NCBI GenBank assembly: GCA_036845725.1 | Contig: DAIUDK010000001.1 | Span: 1-64,000 of the forward strand | DNA: 64,000 nucleotides | Origin: DSWT01 sp036845725 | Lineage (GTDB): Bacteria; Chloroflexota; Anaerolineae; B4-G1; SLSP01 | Reading direction: 5' to 3' | In this document: positions 56,171-64,000 of the stretch, one piece after another | How the letters are laid out: each line of letters opens with the position of its first letter | Numbering within the stretch: position 1 is the first letter of the stretch | Translations under genes and position numbers: made by a program | The notes under the pieces: generated by a model | What the model saw: the letters and a program-made list of their open reading frames with translations, nothing else | What the model was told of the DNA's origin: nothing | Databases searched by the model: none

Positions 56171-57208
56171 ATGGTGAAGAAAGTTGTGACGTTTGGCGAG
56201 ATTATGATGCGGCTCGCGCCGCCCGGTTTTCTACGTTTTGGACAGGCGCGCTCGTTCGATGTAATCTACGGCGGCGGTGAAGCGAACGTCGCCGTCTCGC
56301 TGGCGAACTACGGTGTGCCGGTCAACTTCGTCACCCGGCTGCCCAACAACGACCTGGGCGAGGCGTGCATCCAGTTCGTGCGCCAATATGGCGTGGGGAC
56401 GGATTATATCGTGCGCGGCGGCGAGCGGCTGGGCATCTATTTTCTAGAGACAGGAGCCGCGCAGCGTGGCAGCAAAGTCGTTTATGACCGCGCCAACTCC
56501 TCCATCGCCACGATCAAACGCGGGATGATCGACTGGTGGACGGTTTTCGCCGACGCGGACTGGTTCCACTGGACCGGCATCACGCCCGCGATTTCGGAAG
56601 GCGCTGCCGACGTCTGCCTGGAGGCCGCGCAGGTCGCCAAGGAGATGGGACTGACCGTGTCGTGCGATCTGAACTTCCGCGCCAAGCTGTGGAAGTGGGG
56701 CAAGAAGGCCGGCGAGGTGATGCCGGAACTGGTACGCCACAGTGACGTCGCTATCGGCAATGAGGAGGATGCGGACAGGGTGTTCGGCATCAAAGCGCCC
56801 GATGCGGATGTGTCGTCGGGGAAAGTCGAGGCGGAGGGTTACAGGTACGTCTGCGCGACGCTCGCGGAACGCTTTCCCAACCTCAGCGCCATCGCCATCA
56901 CGCTGCGCGGATCGCTCTCGGCGAGTCACAACACGTGGTCGGGTGTGCTGTGGCGCAAGGGCGCGTTTTACAGCGCGCCGGTGTACGACATCGTGCACAT
57001 CGTGGATCGCGTCGGCGGCGGCGATTCTTTCGGCGCGGGGCTGATCTACGGCCTGCGCAGCTACGGCGAGGATGTGCAGAAGGCGCTCGACTTTGCCGTG
57101 GCGGCGTCGTGCCTCAAGCACTCGATCCTCGGCGATTTCAACCTCGTCAGCGTGGATGAAGTCGAAAAGCTGATGGGCGGCGACGCCTCAGGCCGCGTCG
57201 CGCGGTAA
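56171..57208 (+). CDS. kdgK: 2-keto-3-deoxygluconate kinase (PfkB family)
   Basis: 345 aa. Phosphorylates KDG to KDPG in the lower Entner-Doudoroff/uronate pathway. PfkB motifs: GGGEANVAVSLANYGV (N-terminal signature) and DRVGGGDSFGAGLIYGLR (C-terminal, catalytic Asp). The start VTFGEIMMRLAPPGFLRF and DANSSIATIKRGMIDW-type region match bacterial KdgK. AGGAGGTCTTT precedes the ATG. eda follows after 94 bp containing palindromic repeat copy 3. A sugar-acid dehydratase is not present here. Confidence 0.92.
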   Translation: MVKKVVTFGEIMMRLAPPGFLRFGQARSFDVIYGGGEANVAVSLANYGVPVNFVTRLPNNDLGEACIQFVRQYGVGTDYIVRGGERLGIYFLETGAAQRGSKVVYDRANSSIATIKRGMIDWWTVFADADWFHWTGITPAISEGAADVCLEAAQVAKEMGLTVSCDLNFRAKLWKWGKKAGEVMPELVRHSDVAIGNEEDADRVFGIKAPDADVSSGKVEAEGYRYVCATLAERFPNLSAIAITLRGSLSASHNTWSGVLWRKGAFYSAPVYDIVHIVDRVGGGDSFGAGLIYGLRSYGEDVQKALDFAVAASCLKHSILGDFNLVSVDEVEKLMGGDASGRVAR

Positions 57209-57212
57209 ATTA

Positions 57213-57282
57213 AACCACGAATCTTCACGAATTGACACTAATTTTGCTTTCTATTCGTGAAGATTCGCGTCAATTCGTGGTT
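57213..57282 (+). repeat. CACGAAT palindromic repeat, copy 3
   Basis: AACCACGAATCTTCACGAAT with right arm ATTCGCGTCAATTCGTGGTT. Lies between kdgK and eda, 20 bp before the eda start. Confidence 0.85.
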
Positions 57283-57302
57283 AATCTTGATAGGAGAGTA
57301 TT

Positions 57303-57977
57303 ATGGCACGCTTTGATCGAATGACGGTTTTGAACAAGATTATGGAATTGGGCCTCATCCCAATATTTTATCACGCGGATGTGGAAGTGGCCGCGAAGAT
57401 TGTGGCGGCGTGCGCGGCGGGCGGGGCGACGGTGGTGGAGTTCACCAACCGGGGCGATTTTGCACCGCAGGTGTTCCTCGAATTGAGCAAGCATTTCGCC
57501 AAGTCCGATCCCAACATCATCCTCGGCGCCGGCTCAATTGTGGACGCGCCTACGGCGGCGCTCTACATCGCCTACGGCGCGAACTTCATCGTCGGCCCGA
57601 ACCTCAACCCCGAAGTGGCGCGGCTGTGCAATCGCCACAAGATTCCTTATTCGCCGGGCTGCGGCAGCGCCACGGAGATCGGCGAGGCGGAGGAACTCGG
57701 CGTGGAAATCGTCAAGATCTTCCCCAGCAAGGGGGTAGGCGGGCCGGATTTCGTCAAGGCGGTGTTGGGTCCGTGCCCGTGGACGCGCATTATGCCCACC
57801 AGCGGCCCGGACGCCACACAGGAGAGCATCCATACCTGGTTCAAAGCGGGCGTGGCCTGCGTGGGGCTTGGCTCGCAGCTCATCACCAAGCAAATCGTCG
57901 CGTCGGGCGACTTCGAGGGGCTGGCGCAGAAGACGGCGCAGATTTTGCAGTGGATCCGCGAGGCGCGCGGGAAGTAG
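57303..57977 (+). CDS. eda: KDPG aldolase (2-keto-3-deoxy-6-phosphogluconate aldolase)
   Basis: 224 aa class I aldolase, cleaving KDPG to pyruvate and glyceraldehyde-3-phosphate. The TIM-barrel is visible, with the catalytic Glu in VVEFTNRG, the phosphate-binding PGCGSATEIGEAEELGVEIVK, the Schiff-base Lys in EIVKIFPSKGVGGPDFVKAV, and IMPTSGPD near the end. RBS GATAGGAG precedes ATG. Works directly after KdgK. A terminator follows the gene. Confidence 0.93.
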   Translation: MARFDRMTVLNKIMELGLIPIFYHADVEVAAKIVAACAAGGATVVEFTNRGDFAPQVFLELSKHFAKSDPNIILGAGSIVDAPTAALYIAYGANFIVGPNLNPEVARLCNRHKIPYSPGCGSATEIGEAEELGVEIVKIFPSKGVGGPDFVKAVLGPCPWTRIMPTSGPDATQESIHTWFKAGVACVGLGSQLITKQIVASGDFEGLAQKTAQILQWIREARGK

Positions 57978-57997
57978 GCAGGCGCGTTGGTTCCATC

Positions 57998-58033
57998 AAC
58001 ACGCCCCGCAAGAGATCGCGGGGCGTGTGTTTT
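57998..58033. terminator. Terminator after eda, convergent with GH8 gene
   Basis: ACACGCCCCGC (57999-58009) pairs with GCGGGGCGTGT (58018-58028), followed by GTTTTGG. An 11-bp stem with a short T run. Confidence 0.75.
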
Positions 58034-58060
58034 GGCGAGTCCGTGGCCATTCTCACAATT

Positions 58061-59383
58061 TCAATAAACGTTGAAGTTCCCGCTGGCGATCAGCAGCGAC
58101 ATAAAATAGAGCAGGCCGTCGTAGTACCGGTATTGTCCCGAAGGGGCGCTTTGGTTCCACAGCGCCTGTACGAATTCGACGCGATGTGCTTCTGTGGAAG
58201 CAACCGCAGCCGCAGCGCCGTTGATCGAAATCAGTCCGGCCCCACTGTGCGACGCAAGCGCCTTGCCATCCAGGGTGTATTCCGCTTTGTAGCTGTTGAT
58301 TCCTTCGTTGTAGAAAAAGTTGAGGACGCGGTTGACGTGTTCGACCTGCCACGGATCCGCCCCATTCCAGGCGTGATCGAGGGCTATATTCATGGTCGTG
58401 CGCCACGCATCGTACGCAAAGGCGTCATGGTTGCCGCCGCCAAACTTGACCGGCGTGCCGTCGAATTCGGCGTAGTCGGACATCAGGCCGGTTTCGGGAT
58501 GTTCGGCCAGTTTCAGATAGGCGCGGCTGGCGGCTGTGGCTTCGCGCCAGAAGTCGTTGTCCGCTTTGGCCCATTGGGCCCACAGATTGTAGTAGTGCGG
58601 GACGTTATATGAGGGATCCGAGAACTGGCTGACTCGTCCCCGCCCCGGCACAAAGACGACGAGCTTCGTCTCCGGGTCGAACATGGCCGTAGCCGCGCCG
58701 CCCTCTTCACCCTTGTGGAGCATGGTGTGCAGAATGGCGTTGGCTTCGGCTTCATAGTCGAAGATGCCCTCCCCGTTCCCCCAGCGGTGCGCGGCAAAGA
58801 AGAGCGCCATCGTCATCCAAATCTCGCCATCCGAGGCGGGACCCTGATCGATAGGTGTCCCATCAGTGCGGTTGTGCCATGAGAAGTAGCCGGCGTTGGG
58901 GCCTTCGGTTCGATACATATAGGTTTTGGCCCACTTCCAAATGCGGTTGAACTCTTCCTGCTTGTCCATTTGCACCGCGATCATCATCCCATAAGAGATA
59001 CCTTCCGAGCGTATATCGTTGTTGTTGACATCCAAAATATACGCCATGTCGTCGCCCACCTCATAGTAGACGCGCTCACGCTCGTCATCGCCGTAGAACA
59101 GGTGTTGCCATGCGGCGTCGATTTTGGCCTGGACTTGCGCTTCACTTTTACCCAACAGGGTCTGAAACGTGTTTCCATCGTTTGGAGTCACCTCGGCTGT
59201 TGCCTCAGGTGTTGGCTCGACCGTTGCCTCAGGTGGTGGCTCGGATGTTACCGCCGCTGTTGGCTCGGGTGTCACCTCAGTTGTTAGCTCCGGTAACACC
59301 TCGGGGGTCGCTGTTGACCTGATACACCCAGCCCACAACGTGACAAACAAAAACAGCAAACCTAAAAACAGTGAGTTACGCAT
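58061..59383 (-). CDS. GH8 family lipoprotein, exo-oligoxylanase-like
   Basis: 440 aa. Lipoprotein signal with LWAGC (Cys about residue 19), a Thr/Pro/Glu linker with repeated PEPT/PEAT, then a (alpha/alpha)6 barrel. DIRSEGISYGMMIAVQMDKQEEFNRIWKWAKTYM is the family motif with catalytic Glu in RSEG; DGTPIDQGPASDGEIWMTMALFFAAHRWGN carries the Asp residues, close to reducing-end xylose-releasing exo-oligoxylanase (Rex) by recollection. Degrades xylo-oligosaccharides at the cell surface. Start at 59383 (ATG) rather than TTG 59386. No xylose transporter is adjacent. Confidence 0.9.
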   Translation of the reverse strand: MRNSLFLGLLFLFVTLWAGCIRSTATPEVLPELTTEVTPEPTAAVTSEPPPEATVEPTPEATAEVTPNDGNTFQTLLGKSEAQVQAKIDAAWQHLFYGDDERERVYYEVGDDMAYILDVNNNDIRSEGISYGMMIAVQMDKQEEFNRIWKWAKTYMYRTEGPNAGYFSWHNRTDGTPIDQGPASDGEIWMTMALFFAAHRWGNGEGIFDYEAEANAILHTMLHKGEEGGAATAMFDPETKLVVFVPGRGRVSQFSDPSYNVPHYYNLWAQWAKADNDFWREATAASRAYLKLAEHPETGLMSDYAEFDGTPVKFGGGNHDAFAYDAWRTTMNIALDHAWNGADPWQVEHVNRVLNFFYNEGINSYKAEYTLDGKALASHSGAGLISINGAAAAVASTEAHRVEFVQALWNQSAPSGQYRYYDGLLYFMSLLIASGNFNVY

Positions 59384-59429
59384 CAATAAATCGGCCTCCT
59401 TTTAATTTGTCACCCACCCGCTGCGAAAA

Positions 59430-60263
59430 TCAATCTCCCGCCGCGAATTCCGAAACTCTGTCTAACCACTCTTTCACCAGCGCGCCAAAGAGAACGTCTT
59501 GCTCGATCTGCAAATTGTGACCGGCTCTGTCCAATACCACAAACGATGCTCTGGGGAAGTTCTCGATCAACTGCCATTGATCTCTATAGCCGACCGCAGA
59601 ATCCTGCCTGCCCATCACCATCAGGGTCGGCTGTTGATAGGGGTGCTCGATCAAATCGACGTCGTGCGCAAAAGAGACGTGCTGGCTCAGGCTGTGCTCC
59701 AGGAATGTGTAATCCGCGACCTTCAGTCCCGGCATAATGTCTTCCTTGAATCTCTCCCAAACCCTCCGGTCCTGAATGACGTTTATCCCTTCGAAATACT
59801 GTCTGTCTTCTGCGGATAAGCTGTCAAGAAGCGCTTCATCCTTCACAAAGACCTGGAAAGCGGTCGCATTGCGTTCTCGCGTTTCCTGAACGGCCACGGG
59901 GCAGATGAGCAGCAGCCCATCGGCGAACGCCGTTCGCTCTTTGATCACGCCTCTTGCCAGATAGCCGCCATAAGATTCTCCGGCGACGACAAAGTGCTGA
60001 TTGGGGATGATGCCATCGATAAACTCCAGGACCACCTCAAGCATTTGATCCGAGCCGGTAATCCACGGAGCGCCTTTGGTCCGGCCCATACCCGGCAGAT
60101 CGAAATAGATGCGCTGCCAGGGTTGGTCGATTTCCGCAAAGATCGGTTCCATACACCCCTTCATCAGCCTGTGATCCGGGCTCCACCCATGAATCATCAA
60201 CACGGGCGTACCCGAACCGTGTATTTCATAGTAGATGTCGATGTCCCTAACTGTGTATTCCAT
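59430..60263 (-). CDS. Alpha/beta hydrolase
   Basis: 277 aa. HG in VLMIHGWSPDH (oxyanion), nucleophile elbow GESYGG (Ser), acid Asp in MGRQDSAVGY and His in RAGHNLQIEQ complete the triad. No signal peptide. Substrate unknown; proline-iminopeptidase-like or ester hydrolase families are possible. Its start overlaps the F420-type gene by 17 bp, so the two are cotranslated. Confidence 0.88.
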   Translation of the reverse strand: MEYTVRDIDIYYEIHGSGTPVLMIHGWSPDHRLMKGCMEPIFAEIDQPWQRIYFDLPGMGRTKGAPWITGSDQMLEVVLEFIDGIIPNQHFVVAGESYGGYLARGVIKERTAFADGLLLICPVAVQETRERNATAFQVFVKDEALLDSLSAEDRQYFEGINVIQDRRVWERFKEDIMPGLKVADYTFLEHSLSQHVSFAHDVDLIEHPYQQPTLMVMGRQDSAVGYRDQWQLIENFPRASFVVLDRAGHNLQIEQDVLFGALVKEWLDRVSEFAAGD

Positions 60264-60663
60264 AGGTATTCAGTCCCTCACTCTCCAACTTCAAGAAATC
60301 CTGGATTTTCATCAGTCGCAAACCGGAGCGAAACAGCGCCGGAAAGGCCGTCAAACCGATCTCCTTGTCGATGAATTCAGGATGAACAAGCTGGAAATCC
60401 TTGTTCTTCCACCTCAACAAGCAGCCACCTTTGGCCGCGACGTTTTTGTACCAGTCCACGTTTTTCCCGTACGTCAATGCAATCACAAAGCCGTTCTGGA
60501 ACGGTTCGGCGACAACCGGTATCCGGTACAGTGTGCCGCTCTTGCGACCGGTATGCCCCAAGACTGCGAAATGGCCGAAGCGCTTCCCGGCGATGTGAAT
60601 CATCAGCTTGTTCGTCACACGCTTGTTGATGATTCTGATTCGATCCAGCAGGGCTTGTTTCAT
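60247..60663 (-). CDS. Deazaflavin (F420)-dependent nitroreductase-family protein (DUF385)
   Basis: 138 aa. The family core HFAVLGHTGRKSGTLYRIPVVAEPFQNGFVIALTYGKNVDWYKNVAAKGGC is intact in order: the Arg-Lys-Ser-Gly pocket and GKNVDWYKN motif of DDN-type enzymes. Likely binds F420 or flavin. Overlaps the hydrolase gene by 17 bp. No F420 biosynthetic gene in the window, although Chloroflexota often have F420. Cofactor is family inference. Confidence 0.85.
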   Translation of the reverse strand: MKQALLDRIRIINKRVTNKLMIHIAGKRFGHFAVLGHTGRKSGTLYRIPVVAEPFQNGFVIALTYGKNVDWYKNVAAKGGCLLRWKNKDFQLVHPEFIDKEIGLTAFPALFRSGLRLMKIQDFLKLESEGLNTYGIHS

Positions 60664-60767
60664 TGGCGTTTCTTATCCTCAGAGACTAGAAGCGGGAATG
60701 CAATGAGTGCCGAAGACGTAAGTCGGGTAAAACATTTTTTGGGTAGCATAGCAACTCAATATCCATT

Positions 60768-61865
60768 TCATTGCCCTGACAATCGATAAAGCGCCACCGT
60801 ACCGCCTTCCATTTTGACAGCAAGAACCTCATCCGATAAGAAAGCTACTGCATCTGCCTCGATCTCCCAGATTCGCAGTAATTCCCCATCTTCCACACGC
60901 CACAATCGCATCTCAGCTCCCGACGCGGAGGCAAGGCGTTGTCCATTGCGCGAGAGAGCTATGCTGGTTATCGTATTCGGATGCCCCTCCAGCCTGTGCA
61001 AGAGAGTCCCATCCGCGACTCGCCATAGATACATCCCATTGATCCCTGCCGCCACTAGAATTGTCCCGTCTCTGGAGTAAGCGAGGGGGCCATTCCCCCC
61101 AGGTAATACGCGTATAGGCGTTCTATCAGTAAGTAACCATAGGATCACCCCATCGTTATTCCCTAGTGCTAGCGTCGTTCCGTCCGGCGAGAAGGCCATA
61201 TCGCTCCGATGTCCTTCAGCCTCAGTATGGAGGGTCTGGAGCAGAGTATGATCTGAGACTTGCCACAGTTGAACCTGTGTGCCATTATGTGAGGCTAACA
61301 AAGCCCCATCGGAGGAGAAGGCAATGTCAGCTGCTTCCACAGGTGCAAGCATCTCGGATGACCATCCCTGTTGCGGAGGTATTTCCCACAGAATAATGCC
61401 GTTCCAGGTGGCCAGAGCTACCATCCTGCCGTCAGGTGACAGCGCCATGCTGTGAACATAGTCGGTAGTCCATTCCAGTAACGGAGTGAAACTTCCGCCA
61501 GATGTCTTCCACAACTCCACACTCGTCCTGAGTTGACTACCGCCTTTCTTCCCATTCGAGCCATACAATAAGCTGCTTGAGGCCATAGCTGTGCCGTTTT
61601 CAGAAAGGACAAAGTCGACACTGTATCCGCGTCCATCAAGCACTTCGTGCATTTCCAGCACCTGAAAGCACCCACTACGCCTGAGTGCAATGTCAAGCCA
61701 ACCGCAGGGTTCTAGCGCTGGCTGGAGCAGGTAATCGTAAAGCAGCATGCATACCAGTAACACTAATGCTGCCATCCGCCAAGGTAGGATTTTTCTTCCC
61801 AACGCGACCTTAAGTCCACTGGATGATTCTGGCGAGATCCTATCTGATTGATTGTAGTCGGACAT
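60768..61865 (-). CDS. Membrane-anchored WD40-like beta-propeller protein
   Basis: 365 aa. One TM helix (MAALVLLVCMLLYDYLLQP) near residues 31-50, then about six propeller blades, e.g. SMALSPDGRMVALATWNGIILWEI, DIAFSSDGALLASHNGTQVQLWQV, DMAFSPDGTTLALGNNDGVILWLL, and SIALSRNGQRLASASGAEMRLWRV. WD dipeptides are mostly LW. Extracellular-facing domain assumed. ATG 61865 rather than GTG 61871. Function unknown; scaffold. The 104-bp gap after it is featureless. Confidence 0.8.
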   Translation of the reverse strand: MSDYNQSDRISPESSSGLKVALGRKILPWRMAALVLLVCMLLYDYLLQPALEPCGWLDIALRRSGCFQVLEMHEVLDGRGYSVDFVLSENGTAMASSSLLYGSNGKKGGSQLRTSVELWKTSGGSFTPLLEWTTDYVHSMALSPDGRMVALATWNGIILWEIPPQQGWSSEMLAPVEAADIAFSSDGALLASHNGTQVQLWQVSDHTLLQTLHTEAEGHRSDMAFSPDGTTLALGNNDGVILWLLTDRTPIRVLPGGNGPLAYSRDGTILVAAGINGMYLWRVADGTLLHRLEGHPNTITSIALSRNGQRLASASGAEMRLWRVEDGELLRIWEIEADAVAFLSDEVLAVKMEGGTVALYRLSGQ

Positions 61866-61942
61866 AGCCACCTTACTCTCCTCGACTCAGCGCAAACTTG
61901 CAATCATTCGATGCTACCCGGCATAGTTTGTAGACTAGGTGC

Positions 61943-62419
61943 CTACATCAACACCACCGCCAACACGATCGTCAACACGCCCATCACCACGTTGGCGACG
62001 CCGAATAACAGCACGGTATTGTGCATTCTTGGTTTCTCTACCTTCAGGGCAGCCTGCTCCGGGACGTCAGGGTTATACCGCACGGTGACGGCCTTGCCCG
62101 CCGGGAACGCCGCAACAATCTCCTTCGCTTTGCGCTCGTCAGTGAACGTCGCGCAGTCGTACGGCGCAAAATCGCGTTTCTCGGAGGTATAGCGTTGTTC
62201 CCCGATGGTGTAGGCGTATTCGACAACGGGGGTGAAGGTGATGCTGGTTTCCTGCGGCGTCCGGCGCTCGTGGCGGTAGACGAACGCCCGCTGAACCTGC
62301 CCGACAGCCTTCGGCCAGTTCGCCGTCCCCTGGAAACTGCGCTTAGTCACAATCGTGGAAATGATGTAGACCGCACCAAAAACGATCAAACACCCGCCAA
62401 AAACGATCAAGAATGGCAT
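61943..62419 (-). CDS. DUF3592 membrane protein
   Basis: 158 aa. TM helices at 4-25 and 130-155 flank a beta-rich domain with FTPVVEYAYTIGEQRYTSEKRDFAPYDC and GKAVTVRYNPDVPEQAALK, the DUF3592 pattern (YxYxVxGxxYxS ... V.YnPxnP). Function unknown. A 71-bp gap precedes the WD40 gene; transcription order unclear. Confidence 0.82.
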   Translation of the reverse strand: MPFLIVFGGCLIVFGAVYIISTIVTKRSFQGTANWPKAVGQVQRAFVYRHERRTPQETSITFTPVVEYAYTIGEQRYTSEKRDFAPYDCATFTDERKAKEIVAAFPAGKAVTVRYNPDVPEQAALKVEKPRMHNTVLLFGVANVVMGVLTIVLAVVLM

Positions 62420-62498
62420 TGCACACCTCCTACGAATAAATCGTTGGAACGTTATCGTATATGCAAAATTATAGCGTCAGGCCAAGACAAGTCAAAAA

Positions 62499-63683
62499 TC
62501 AACGCTGACAGGCATAGCGATACGCAGCTTCGGCGACGGGCGCGAGTGCCTCCCAGGCGAAGCGCTCACGCGCATCGCGGGTGGCATATTCGCTAAGAGA
62601 TTGGCGCAGTGAGGCATCACGCAACAGCGACGTCACGGCCTCGATGAACGCCGCATCATCTCCGGGGGGAACGAGCCAGCCCGATTCGCCATGGCGGATG
62701 CTCTCCGCCACCTGGCCCACCGCGTCGGCGACGACCGGAACGCCCGCCGCCAGCAAATCCAGCAGCTTGACCGGGCATTTGGTGCGGTTGAGCAGCGTGT
62801 CGTCGAAGGGATAGAGCGCCACGTCGGCCTGGACGAAGTGCGCGGGCAGGTCTTCCGCCGGAACCAACCCCGCGTAGACCAAATCGGCGTCCAGTGCGGG
62901 CGATGCCCCCTCTGTCACCTGCCATCCCGCCGCGCGGGCCAATGCCAGCAGTGTCTCCTCCTCCGCGAAGAAGCCCTTCCCCACCACCCACAGCCGCGCG
63001 TCGGGAATGCGCGCCCACACACCCTCGACGATGCGCCATAGCCGTTCTACGTTGTACTCGAAGAAGCGCGTGTAGAGCAAAAGTGTCGGACGTCGCCCAC
63101 CCTTGGCGGCGCGTGAAACCGCCGGGCGCGGGATGCAGCCGTTCGGCAGATAGAAGACGCGCTCCGGCGGGCCGCCCATCGCCCAGACGAGCGTTTGCAG
63201 AGCGCGACTGGCGACGGTGACCGCAGCCGCGCGCGTCAGTCCCCAGCGCTCCTGCCAGGCGAAGAAGCGCTTGAGCAATACCGGATAGGGGTTGAGGTCG
63301 TTCCAGCCGCCGTAGCCCTCCCAATCGTCGGTATCCACCACCACCGGGAAACGTCGTCGCAGCGCCAGATGCGCCAGTCCCGCGTAGGCTTTGGGCTTAA
63401 AAGTGTGGATCATGTCCGGTTTGAGTGCCACGGCGCGGCGGACCAACGCCGCCGCCAGCCGCCAGTGGAACCACCCCGGCACACCCGCCGGGAGTGCGAC
63501 GTTTTCGATTTGCACGCCGCCTTCGTCCCAGGATTTTCCCGCATCCTCGGGATTCTGCCACGGGGGGAGCAGCAGCGTCACGGTATGCCCACGCGCGACG
63601 AGTGCCTGCGCCAGCGGCAAGGCTCGCACACTCATCGTGCCGCGCGGGCGCAGACCAAACGGGCCGATCATCACGATGCGCAC
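62499..63683 (-). CDS. GT4-family glycosyltransferase
   Basis: 394 aa, GT-B fold. N-terminus MRIVMIGPFGLRPRGTMSVRALPLAQAL; nucleotide-sugar domain with RPTLLLYTRFFEY, LVPAEDLPAHFVQADVALYPF, and PVKLLDLLAAGVPVVADAVGQVAESI in place of the strict EX7E motif (the first Glu is replaced by Lys, KLLDLLAAG). Many GT4 members show such variation. Donor and acceptor unknown. Overlaps the next upstream gene by 13 bp, thus in its operon. Confidence 0.88.
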   Translation of the reverse strand: MRIVMIGPFGLRPRGTMSVRALPLAQALVARGHTVTLLLPPWQNPEDAGKSWDEGGVQIENVALPAGVPGWFHWRLAAALVRRAVALKPDMIHTFKPKAYAGLAHLALRRRFPVVVDTDDWEGYGGWNDLNPYPVLLKRFFAWQERWGLTRAAAVTVASRALQTLVWAMGGPPERVFYLPNGCIPRPAVSRAAKGGRRPTLLLYTRFFEYNVERLWRIVEGVWARIPDARLWVVGKGFFAEEETLLALARAAGWQVTEGASPALDADLVYAGLVPAEDLPAHFVQADVALYPFDDTLLNRTKCPVKLLDLLAAGVPVVADAVGQVAESIRHGESGWLVPPGDDAAFIEAVTSLLRDASLRQSLSEYATRDARERFAWEALAPVAEAAYRYACQR

Positions 63684-64000
63684 GGCGCCTCACGATAGCG
63701 GGTGATAAAATCGGGGTCGTGCACCAGCGCCCAAATCACGTCGGCGACTTCTTCGGGTGTTCGCGCTGTGGTATCCACCACGTATCCCAGGTCACCGTTG
63801 CGCGCCGCCGCTTCTTGGATACGAACCAGTTCCACGGCGCGGTCGAGATGCCAAGCCACCTCATCGGGTGAGCGCGAAGAATCACGGAGGCGTTGTTCGA
63901 TCACTTGCGCGTCGCACACCAGGCGGAAGGCGTAAATCTCATCATCCAGGTCGGCAAGTAGCGTCCGCAAGCGCGCCAGCGATTCCGGTGACTCGAAGAC
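63671..64000 (-). CDS. Edge-truncated protein, possibly kinase-like C-terminus
   Basis: Only the last 109 residues are in the window; the 5' end lies beyond base 64000. The frame is open to the edge (VFESPESLARLRTLLADLDDE is a plausible interior). Visible motifs: YAFRLVCDAQVIEQRLRDSS and LDRAVELVRIQEAA, then VVDTTARTPEEVADVIWALV. The LVCDAxxIxxRLRDS and VDTT-x-PEEV pattern resembles the end of P-loop AAA_33/shikimate-kinase-like proteins, but the P-loop is off-window. Overlaps the glycosyltransferase by 13 bp. Confidence 0.55.
   Translation of the reverse strand, partial: VFESPESLARLRTLLADLDDEIYAFRLVCDAQVIEQRLRDSSRSPDEVAWHLDRAVELVRIQEAAARNGDLGYVVDTTARTPEEVADVIWALVHDPDFITRYREAPCAS

Overview
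The window is a GC-rich (about 60%) bacterial chromosome segment with compact operons on both strands. I see no phage genes, complete insertion sequences, rRNA or CRISPR. A DUF2298 membrane protein next to an Agl23-like membrane protein, a TrpB2-type tryptophan synthase, a T-box-controlled trpS, an HrcA/CIRCE heat-shock locus, F420-type and V4R-type small proteins, and many short 'word-like' repeats all fit an uncultured Chloroflexota (Anaerolineae-like) genome. That placement is inference, because no rRNA is present.

Layout. 0.1-5.7 kb (+): DeoR-type regulator plus a complete CUT2-type sugar importer (double ATPase, two permeases, lipoprotein binder) resembling rhamnose/AI-2 systems. 5.7-8.7 kb (+): a long leader with a 20-codon Leu/Ile/Val-rich ORF and an attenuator-like terminator, then leuS. 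8.7-15.3 kb (-): an Fe-S/HTH protein with a V4R-like partner, an SDR-AhpD fusion, a sensor kinase with an internally deleted response regulator, and galT. 15.4-17.0 kb (+): tRNA-Gly, a CAT-anticodon tRNA interrupted by a group I intron, and prfA. 17.0-20.8 kb (-): Trp T-box, trpS, an AAA ATPase and trpB2. 20.9-21.6 kb (-): a DUF433/DUF5615 toxin-antitoxin pair. 21.9-25.5 kb (+): glycosyltransferase, TPR protein, lipoprotein and a cytidylate-kinase-like protein. 25.5-35.4 kb (mostly -): polysaccharide-type Wzz and CpsD-like ATPase, Agl23-like, sugar-kinase-like, DUF2298, ComEA-like and Era-like genes. 35.5-43.7 kb (-): GAF/PAS kinase, ftsK with an S1 protein, a 7TM-GAF-HTH sensor and a GNAT acetyltransferase. 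43.9-48.5 kb (-): a gmk-DUF951-glycosyltransferase-xer-PNP-membrane protein operon. 48.6-51.8 kb (+): fmdB, an SDR, rpsA-like and infA. 51.9-56.0 kb (-): hrcA-grpE-dnaJ-prmA (no dnaK) behind CIRCE. 56.2-58.0 kb (+): kdgK and eda (lower Entner-Doudoroff steps). 58.1-64 kb (-): GH8 xylanase-like lipoprotein, hydrolase, F420-type protein, WD40, DUF3592, glycosyltransferase and an edge-truncated gene.

The most notable items are the group I intron lying immediately 5' of the anticodon, the leuS leader, the in-frame capture of intergenic repeats inside leuS (twice) and in the DUF2298 protein, the response regulator lacking about 100 central residues, a Trp T-box that may also control trpB2, and a palindromic repeat family placed between co-directional genes just upstream of ribosome binding sites.
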